From Calcarisporiella thermophila CBS 279.70 (taxonomy: Eukaryota; Calcarisporiellomycota), in contig NW_027192225.1 in NCBI RefSeq assembly GCF_041956535.1, forward strand, positions 2,890 to 66,889: a stretch of DNA of 64,000 bases, given 5' to 3'. Positions 56,094 to 64,000 of the stretch are shown here, piece by piece; position 1 is the first letter of the stretch, and every line of letters starts with the position of its first letter. The translations under genes were made by a program, and so were the position numbers. The notes under the pieces were generated by a model. That model saw only the letters and a list, made by a program, of their open reading frames with translations. It did no database searches and had not been told where the DNA came from.

Positions 56094-58933
56094 CTAGTCA
56101 TAGAACTCCCTTCTTCCACCAGCATATCGATTTGCATCCTCTGCTGGCAAAGTGGCAAGGGGATATGGGGCATGCTGGGCCGACGGGCTGTCATACAGCT
56201 CTTCGCCAGGCGCTGAGCTATCATAACCAGCGGAGCTCTCCGGCCCTGTCGCGCTCGAATAACAAGCACAAAATCCAGAAGTCCCGCACGACGGACATTG
56301 GCCTCTCCCCACCCAATTTTCGCCAAACGCCGGGTCGGGCGGGGGGGTCCTTCTCTCTTCAGCCAATGGGTAGAAATGGACCGGGTCGTAGAGCGACTGG
56401 GTGGCCGGGATGGGGCCAAGCGCAGGGGAGAGAGATCGGGGTGAGTGGGTGGCGCGACGTTGCTTTCGTCGGATGCTTCGTCGCGAGTGTCGATAGAAGC
56501 TTGACTCGGGTTCATCGCCCAAGTGAGTAGGATTCAAATGGGGAGACAGCGATGAACCCAAGGAGAGCGGACGGTGGCGCGGGCTACTAGCCGAGCTAAC
56601 GGGGCTTGAGGCTCGATGGACGGGTGAGGCGGGAAGGGGTGCACTGGGTATGCCGCTCATGCCATATTCGTCGTACGCCCCGGACCACGATCGCTGATGG
56701 TACCCCGTGGAGGGGGTCTCATACCCGCCCGCATATCCCGCCGAGTCGTAGGGCTCTTCAAATGGCATAGGCGGGAGCGAGGGCAGTGTGGGGGAAACAC
56801 TGGCTCCAACTTCGTCTCCCGCGGCCGCTAGATCCACCGCCGGCACGGCAGCGTTGACCCGCCCCTCTGCTTGCCTACTCTGCCACATTCGGGCCTTCCA
56901 CATTCGCGCCCCTAACGACTCCAGCATGTCCCCGTCGTAGCCCAGCACAAGCGCGAGCAGCGTTTTGCTCGAGGCTACGAAGAACACAAGATACGCCACC
57001 CAGTGCAGCACTATCTGCACGTACCCCACATACTGTTTGGAGCCCTCGCCCACGCGAAACGCGTCGATATAGGCGAGGGATAGACACATGATGAGGGTGC
57101 GAAGCAACGCGAAAAATTGGTGGAACCGGTTCACCCCGAGATCCGCGTAGGGCCGCATCAGCGAAAGACCGACCAAATAGGCCCCCTCCACCACACACAA
57201 TATCACGACTTGCGCCGTCCCGCTGTCGTGGGCCAGCCCGAGGATGGCGCCATACACAAACCGGTACACCAGCGCCACCAGGAAGAACTGGAAGGTATCA
57301 TCGGTGAACATGTTGTAGAGCGGCCCCAAGCGAAGCAAAATCCCGAAATCGTCGAAGAGGACCGAGGGGGGCCTCACCCGCAGGATGAGGTAGGACACGT
57401 ACGCCATCAACCCAAGAAGGGGAAAGATGATCATCAGCGCCGCCAACATGTTGAGATACCAGACGGAGGGCGTCATCAATTGATAGAAACTAACCGAGAC
57501 GAGAGGAAGGTAGAATATCCAGAGGATGCGAAGGAAATTTCCTACCCAAAAAAAAAGACCACATCAGACGCTGGATTACATTGTCCGTTTCCTAATGCAA
57601 ACGAAGAAGCTTCCCAACATCTCCATCCCCCTTCTTCGCCCTTCAACTGTGCCCTCCGACCAAAGTAGACGAAACTTACCGAGGGTGAAATTGATTACTT
57701 TTGGCCTCGCTCCCCCATATCGGTACGGCCACTGGAAAGCCAGTAGCTCGGTGATGAAAAAGATGACGATATGCACAACAACCACCGCACCCATCACTAT
57801 CAAAAACCAAATGAACACCGTTAGAAAGATCCCCTGCGGATCCACGCCCGCCACAGTCGAAAACCTCCCCAGTCCTTTGTGCGCGAGAGAGGCAACGGTA
57901 TCCGCGAGCTGCTTGTCGGAAGGCTTTTGCGCGTCATGGCTCAGAGCCGTAGAGGCGCCGGTGCCGGTCGAGGATGGGGAGGAGACACCGGATGTGCTTT
58001 GGACAATATTGGTGAGCCAGTCCATCCCGAGGAAGAGACCTGCCCACGAGAAATCCGCCACGAACCACGGGTAGAAGCCGGGATAGCCTAGGCTCAGCTG
58101 GCCGCTGGCCAGAATGAACTGGGCGTAAAACACCAAGTCAATTAAACCGGGCGTCTTCGCCCCCAGTATCTTGGATTCCAGGGCATAGTTGCTGGAGTAG
58201 ATGAAGATATCTCCCGATAAGGGCCGGTGCACAAGGCCAGGCATGATGGAGACGATGGAGGAGAAGAGGGTGATGGCAATGGTGGTCCACGTGAAGCCAA
58301 ACTGCCAGGAGACGCGCTGGAATGACAGGTCGGTCGTGATACAGGTGAACGAAAAAGTGAGCGGGTCTTTTACATGGAACGAAGTGGTCACGCTGCCCAG
58401 AGGAACATTAGGGCTCGGAAGAGGGACCAGCTATAGAAACAGCAGTCAACAACCGTTAATTTCTCGGTCTCCTAAGTTTAGAAAACGCTCCAGATACGTT
58501 ACCAGAGATATGGTCACATTTCCTGGTCGGACGGGGCAGTTTCCCTTCACCAGCTCGCAAAAGTTCTGCGTGTGACTGTAATATTCCACGTTGGCCATGG
58601 ATGCTTTGATAAATGCCGTCGCCAATGCTATCCAATTAAGATGAATGGTAACATTAGTATCGAAATTCCAATACAAAGACAGCTCTCTCTCCTCTCCCTC
58701 TTGGTGCACTTACTTCCTCGTTCCAAGTTTTCGCCCGGGACTTCTTGCGTAGTTGAACCCAGCAATGTGACATTGATTGAATTCGAGCCATAGAGATTAG
58801 AGGTCACACTGGTGAGACTTAAATAGGTAGGGACATTGGGACAATATGCAAATCCATTTTCGGCGTGAGCGAGGAGAGGTGCAATGCTGCCGACAATGAG
58901 GAAGAGAAGAACGCTCTGCCAGTGTAATCTCAT
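56094..58933 (-). CDS. TRP-like ion channel with N-terminal ML-like domain, 4 exons
   Basis: Fungal Flc/Pkd2-type membrane protein thought to act in calcium handling, flavin transport and cell-wall integrity. Exons on the minus strand are 58933-58714, 58627-58503, 58430-57680 and 57541-56094, giving 847 aa. A signal peptide (LLFLIVGSIAPLLAHA) leads into the lumenal ML-like domain with paired Cys (YCPN, FCELVKGNC). About nine membrane segments follow (WTTIAITLFSSIVSI, VFIWFLIVMGAVVVVHIV, LAALMIIFPLLGLMAYV, IVLHWVAYLVFFVAS and others), with WPYRYGG and SLMRPYAD loops typical of the family. The ~270-residue cytosolic tail is Ser/Pro-rich with a Cys cluster near the end (QCPSCGTSGFCACY). Confidence 0.9.
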
Positions 58934-60958
58934 GGAGCTCAAGCGAATAGCAGCGATTCCTTAAACGATATTTGATTTGCAAATGTTTATAAGCAAAAGT
59001 TAGGCCACTATCCCTCTGGCAGTGCCTCAATTACCCTAACCAGTGTCTCGCTCCCTTAAGAAAAAGCTAGAGAACGATGGTTGCTATGGCGGGAAGAGGA
59101 AACCACTTCAATGGAGAAGGAGGAAGGGTCACTGAGAAGAGAAGTGAGGAATTAGGGAATGCAAGATGGATGCAGACAAGCGCTCGGGAAAATAGCTGGA
59201 GAACCGCCGGGTGATTACCAGGGAATTTAGCAGAAGGACTCTAAACAATAAACTATTGCACGAAAAAGGAGAATACGTAGTTTCAATTAAGAAACAAGAG
59301 ACATTCGACAGGTTCATACCGCTCGATGCCAGCCGTTACACCGAGCACAAGAACAGGCCAACATCCAATCGGTGGCCCCTGCCCTCCTCAAACCGCCCTC
59401 AACTTGGCATCGCCCACAAGCAGCCATCCCGCGAGGGTTTCCTTTGGATTCCTTGGCTGAGAATGGGGCAAGGCGACAGCATGGGCTTGTGTAGCAAAGC
59501 AGGCTATGTGGCTGCGCTTTTGTTGCTCGCTCTCAACCTGAATGCGGCGCTGTGCACGGAGGGTTTTATGGCGATGCTCCCTAATTTATCTCCTTTCTGC
59601 TGCAGCCAACCGACTGCTCCCGATGCCCGTGACGCTATTTTCCCTATCATTGCACAGGCTTTGGTGGCTGAGTAAGGCATCCATTGCTGGAGAATACTTC
59701 AGCCTGATTCTGGCAAGGTCGCAGAGGAGGCGGAGGGCTTCGGCCTCCAACCTCTGCCGTACTCTGCTAGTAGCGCTTTGTCATCTGCGTCTTCAAGACC
59801 AGCCGGCACACTAATCAGAGAGGCGACTGCACTATGAATCGGCGCCAATAGGGCTGAATTTGTGTGATCGCACCTAACCTCGGATTGGCAAGGTATCCGA
59901 AGATACGGCATACTGCATGCGATGAGCGTCTTTAGTCACAATCACAGAGTTGCTCTCTCTGAGCGACTAGGACACTCCTTGCAATCTCTGAAGGTTCCTC
60001 TCTGGTTGTACAATTGCAAGGACGGCCTGCCTGCATGTTTGCAAAGCACCGAGGGCCCCATCGTTTAATTAATGAGTTGTACTATTACTATTATGTGGGT
60101 GCGTTTCTGCTGCTGCTTCTGCTTGTTAGAAAACTAGCCGGCAGGAGCCCCAGACTAAACTGCAGCATGCACAGATCTCGGAAAGTTTTCGTCTGCCCAA
60201 AAAGCAAACAAACTAATATAGATTCGTAAAATAGCAAGGCCCCTCAAATTAACGCTAAAAGGCACCCAACTCCAAGGGAAGGCTAGCATGACTGGATTGG
60301 CTTCAGCCATAAATTGGCAATTTCTGAAGGGGCTGAAACGACACCCAAAAAAAATGATGAGGTCATGGTTACAAGGGAGCTCAGCCTAAGATAGAGGTCC
60401 TTGTACACCCCTATCAGTTCAATTTTATGTGTGCGACACACTGATAGCATAAGCGCCTGCCTATTTCCCGTAGAGTTTTCAAGATACGAAGGAGGCCAAA
60501 CAGCATGCAGGCAATCGCAGAGGAACTGCATCTCCTCTCCTGCCCGCGCATTATCGTAGAAAGGATTCAGAGCATATCAGGGGGAGGGGGAGGGTCCGGA
60601 TGGCCAGCCATCGGCGGGCAGACCGGGAGGGAGGGAACAAAACAGAACGCTGGGCTCGTGAAAATGCAGAAGATGCCGGTCATCCCGTCATTCTCCATCC
60701 CACATCCCCAATGTCTTGTGCCACATGTCATGTGACCCGATGCAAGGCCAGGAAAAATAAGCGTTTTGTTTGTTGCCCGAAAAACTAAACCCATGTTGTA
60801 AGATATCATAACGCACCCCCTTATTTGCCTTATTCGCCCGCCATTTTCTCTGCAACTTGGTCCCCTTTGTGCTTCTTGCTCTCTTCTCTCTGCAAGCCTC
60901 TTCATTAGCTTTGTCCGTCTCTGTCATTAGTCCAGAGCCGTTGTACCCTATGTGAAAT
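58934..60958. other. 2-kb intergenic stretch
   Basis: Contains the divergent upstream regions of the TRP-like gene (minus) and the kinase gene (plus). A 10-bp inverted repeat TCCTTGCAAT/ATTGCAAGGA lies at 59976-59985 and 60013-60022. No supported gene. Confidence 0.5.
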
Positions 60959-62329
60959 ATGCAGACTCCTTTCCGCACTCCCTGTACCAGCACCACCTCC
61001 CTCTCGGCTCCCTTGTTCCTTCAACCAACGTCTCTGCGGCTTTCGCGCACCACCACCCATACCTCCTTGACGAATGCGCATGGCGGAACCGCCAGTGCAT
61101 TAGGAGGCTGGGGCCAGGTATATCGACTGGCACGCGGGGCACTGCGGGGGCGGTTCGTGAAACGCCTGTATACCACCCTCGGATACTTGATTAATGGGCG
61201 AGTCGGCAACCTGATTATCGAGAGAAAGATAGGGCAGGGCGGCGAAGGTAACGGTCATGCCCGATGAATGGTAAACTCCGTCCCCCCACTAACCCTTTCC
61301 CCTCGACGGAGTAGGTGTAGTGTACCTTGCCAAACACGCCGAAACCGGACGTCTCTACGCCGTAAAGAGCATCACCACCCTGACATCGGCAAAGGCTCAC
61401 GACGTCGCCCGCCAGATAGACATTGTGCGTGGACTGCGCCATGAGCACATTGTGAAAGTCGTTGCCATTTACAAGACCCTCATCAATACGTAAGTGTCCG
61501 AATGGAGGGAGAGTCGCCGGGAGAAGGGAGCAAGATGTTGAGCCGCCTTTTTTTCCTCTCCATTAGGAATCTTGTCATGGAGTACTGTGAGGGCGGCGAG
61601 ATGTTCGACTATCTCCTAGTCCATTCTCGGATGGACGAGCCTCTTGCGTGGGTCGTGTTCCACCAGCTCCTATCCGCGGTCGAATATCTCCACAAGAAAA
61701 ACATATGGTAACTTGCCGTGTTCCCATTAGGCGGCTGTGGTTGGGTGTGTTATTAAACGGGGCATGCCCTCCTTTATTGGCAATAGCCATCGGGACTTGA
61801 ATCTTGTGAATATCTTCCTCGACAAGAATTTTAACGTCAAGCTTGGCGACTTTGGGTTTGCGGCCTATCAGCGTGACGGCGAGTTGTGCGCGGGGGCGTG
61901 CGGGACCCCGGAGTACGTGGCCCCCGAGGTGCTGCTGGTAAGGGAGAGTCTCTCCGGTGAAGACGCGGCTACTTACTTTACTCTGGGCTTAGTGTTCTCG
62001 ATACGATGGGTTCTCGGCGGACGTCTGGTCGCTGGGGGTCATTCTCTACACGCTGATTGTCGGCAGCTACCCTTTCTGCCCGGACGGGTATGAGGATTTG
62101 CTGACCAACATTCAGCAGGGGCGGTTCCCGGAGCCGGATAGAGTGTCGCTGCAGGTCAGAGACCTAATACGCAACGGGCTGCTGGTGGTGGACGTGGAGC
62201 AGCGTTTCACGGTAAGTGCTTTTGGCGCCACGCGGCTTTCCCTGTGCACGGGACTAACCTTGGTCTGAAACACGCTAGCTGGACAAGATTAAAAGGCACG
62301 TGTGGTATAGAATGCCCCCCGCTGTTTGA
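60959..62329 (+). CDS. Divergent CAMK-like protein kinase, possibly catalytically weak, 6 exons
   Basis: Exons are 60959-61247, 61315-61489, 61567-61707, 61787-61937, 61993-62211 and 62279-62329, giving 341 aa. After a ~75-residue Ser/Thr-rich head comes the kinase fold: Gly loop GQGGEGVVYLA, Lys in YAVKSI, hinge VMEYCEGGEMFDYL, HRD in CHRDLNLVN, DFG in LGDFGFA, CGTPEYVAPE, and the F-helix DVWSLGVILYTLI. It stops right after the last kinase helix (KRHVWYRM). Two usual residues differ: the catalytic-loop Lys of HRDLK is Asn, and the helix-C Glu is Gln (RQIDIV). The closest layout is the Snf1/Chk-like CAMK branch. It may be a pseudokinase or an enzyme with altered activity. All introns are GT-AG. 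Confidence 0.86.
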
Positions 62330-63011
62330 GGCCAAAGGCATCTCCCCCCAACTTCATGCTACCCATCTCATCTCCTCTATTTATGCCATCCATAATCATG
62401 TTGAAACACTGCGCCTTCTATTTATTGCTATCATTTTTGGTTGTTATATTTGGCTGCTCTTGCCACGTTGTATTCTTATCTTTTTGTATCATATACCGCG
62501 TAATCAGACGGGTGAAATAGGGGCGAAAGACATCCTATTTGAGCCCTCTCAATAAGACTCATGTCGAAGCTAGTTGCGAGTGTGGGTTTCGTAACGCAAA
62601 CGTGATAAATGGGTGACAAACGAGAATAGACCTTTTAACTGTCTATTCTCGTTCATAAGAATATCTAGGACTCACCATTAGTGCGTCCTAGATTAATTAG
62701 CTTAGCATATTGAACAAGTGAGAGAAATCTGGGGATGAAAATTTAATAAATTAATATACTGTAGGTTTGGCATTTCCCAAATAAGCCAAAAGCATTTTTC
62801 GATAGTGGAATTTTAAAAGTAATAGATTATTAGGTGAATTTTTCTCGAGGGGGTAGCAGTTATCACGACCACTCGCTAGCTTTTCATCTAAAGAATATGA
62901 AAATTTCACAATCACAACCTGACACTGCTCTAGGATGATTGGGGATCCAATTGACGAAGAGTCTTGCGCCAGAAAAGGGCAAAATGGGGAAGCTGGGCTA
63001 CACACGCTATA
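62330..63011. other. Convergent 3' region with a strong hairpin
   Basis: Kinase (plus) and M13 peptidase (minus) genes converge here. Its notable structure is the hairpin listed at 62619-62653. No gene. Confidence 0.6.
62619..62653. repeat. Perfect 13-bp hairpin
   Basis: AACGAGAATAGAC (62619-62631) and GTCTATTCTCGTT (62641-62653) are exact reverse complements around a 9-nt loop CTTTTAACT. It lies between two convergent genes. It could be a foldback transposon remnant or a transcript-end structure; no other copy was noticed. Confidence 0.8.
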
Positions 63012-64000
63012 TCACCAAACGTTGCATTTCCGCTTTGGATTCATGTTCGATCCTAGTGGGCAATTCCAAGCACGCGCAAATTCGACCGAGTTCATGGCCA
63101 CCCCATTGACTCGGAACACGGCGGGCGAATGCTCATTCGTAAGTACCTCTTGCAGCTGCCTTGCCGGGGTTGAGAATCCGCAGGCATTTCCTGCCCACGT
63201 AATGAAGAAAAGCTGCTCGGGGGTGAAGTGCTCTAACCCAGGCAATAACGGGTCATGCCGAGCATGCTTGAGGGCTCTTTTCCACGCATAGTATGCTTGC
63301 AGCGTTCCCCCATTATCCGCGATGTTCTCGCCCAGTGTGTTTCGGCCATCTACAGCCACTGCTCTTCCATCGGGGGTACTAATGGTAAAGTTGGAGTATT
63401 GATCGACAAAACACTGCGCCTTTTTCTCAAATTGGCGCGAGGACGCTTCACTCCACCAATCATGCACCGCACCTTGTTGGTCGAATAGGCGACCTTGGTC
63501 GTCAAACTCATGCTATTGCAATCGTAGAAGTTAGATCACCTTTCACCGTGAAACATTGGTAATTGCCGCATTTCTGCACCGTCCGTTAATTCATGCCCAA
63601 CTATGGACCCAAGTGCACCATAGTTTAAATATGCTGGTAGCTCACTGTGGAAATAAGGCGGTTGAGCGATGCCTGAAGGAATGGCTATATGCACCAACCC
63701 AAGATGCTACGATCGATACCATCATAGAGAAGATAGAAATTAAAAAGGTGAATAATCGAAGAAGCACCCTATTTGGATTTTCTCACCGTGTATGCATTTA
63801 CTGCGTATGAGGCCATCTCCCAACTAAAGCGATCAGGAGCATTGCCGAGTCGTTGAATGAATTTAGTAAATTTAAACGTCCTTCCTGCAACACCTGTTCC
63901 CAGAAAGTCATCTTTTGGTACATTGAATTTAGCGTAGTATCTTTGTAAATCACTTGGACACATGAGGTCGGGAGACTTTGACGGATATCCGGCCATAAAT
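63012..64000 (-). CDS. M13 (neprilysin-type) metallopeptidase, 3' part, with a suspect splice donor
   Basis: Membrane or secreted zinc endopeptidase of the neprilysin family; the gene continues past the right edge. Visible exons on the minus strand are >64000-63787, 63706-about 63580 and 63512-63012. The first ends FSWEMASYAVNAYT. The second carries IPSGIAQPPYF, the LNYGALGSIVGHELT block and the first half of HEXXH. The third begins HEFDDQGR, so the second zinc His is the first codon after the intron. It also has the third ligand in TLGENIADNGG and the family end KRKCNVW. The canonical GT donor sits 4 nt past the in-frame point because ACGG is repeated (ACGGACGGTG). Spliced there, the frame would break and meet a stop at once. 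It is either a mutated allele, a sequence error, or a gene using an unusual donor. Confidence 0.85.

Noticed and set aside
63570-63600. HELTD reading of the M13 motif (His to Asp change, inactive enzyme)
   Set aside because: The Asp comes from reading into the intron. The next exon starts with His in the right place, so the motif is interrupted by an intron, not substituted.
1-64000. CRISPR arrays, rRNA genes, prophage or biosynthetic cluster
   Set aside because: None seen. The window is eukaryotic nuclear DNA with unrelated single genes; no regularly spaced repeats and no linked pathway genes.

Overview
The window is nuclear DNA of a filamentous, intron-rich fungus. This rests on short introns (about 45-130 nt) in most genes, fungal marker proteins (Ste12 with C2H2 fingers, a Zn2Cys6 factor, a TRP-like channel with an ML domain, Vip1, zuotin) and a tRNA-Arg(CCT). 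The mix of a non-LTR retrotransposon with a zinc-binding RT tail, a paraoxonase-like protein and an M13 metallopeptidase hints at a zygomycete-grade (early-diverging) lineage, but that placement is inference. There is one assembly gap (8913-9695).

Layout. 1-10 kb is AT-rich and repeat-dominated: a nest of A-tailed retro-fragments (1-820), an arylamine N-acetyltransferase gene, a long empty AT-rich stretch, a truncated LINE-type retrotransposon, the gap and a tRNA. 10-30 kb is a dense housekeeping block: Pumilio, Nup159, zuotin, a CYSTM protein, Vip1, an Atg38/NRBF2-like MIT protein, Tma22/DENR and a paraoxonase-like protein. 32-39.6 kb holds STE12 with an unusually long upstream region, then the divergent ribosomal genes uL13 and uS17. 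40.9-50.9 kb holds a secreted beta/gamma-crystallin-like protein, an AANAT-type acetyltransferase, an unknown conserved protein, a secreted subtilase without a propeptide and a mitochondrial ABC1/ADCK protein. 51.9-64 kb holds a Zn2Cys6 factor, a TRP-like channel, a divergent protein kinase and the 3' half of an M13 metallopeptidase that runs off the right edge.

How the genes relate. There is no operon or gene cluster. Three head-to-head pairs (NUP159/ZUO1, the MIT gene/TMA22, uL13/uS17) share promoters of about 165-215 bp. Translation is the main shared theme (zuotin, Tma22, uL13, uS17, Pumilio), along with mRNA export (Nup159). Exon structures were joined by hand: every multi-exon model sums to a multiple of three and gives the expected family motifs, but single splice ends may be off by one or a few bases.

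Most notable: a 4-bp tandem duplication at the splice donor that interrupts the M13 zinc motif, a kinase missing two conserved catalytic residues, a propeptide-less subtilase, a paraoxonase-like protein without the histidine dyad, a diverged inverted repeat whose arms keep similar protein frames, and serial retro-insertions sharing one 13-bp motif.
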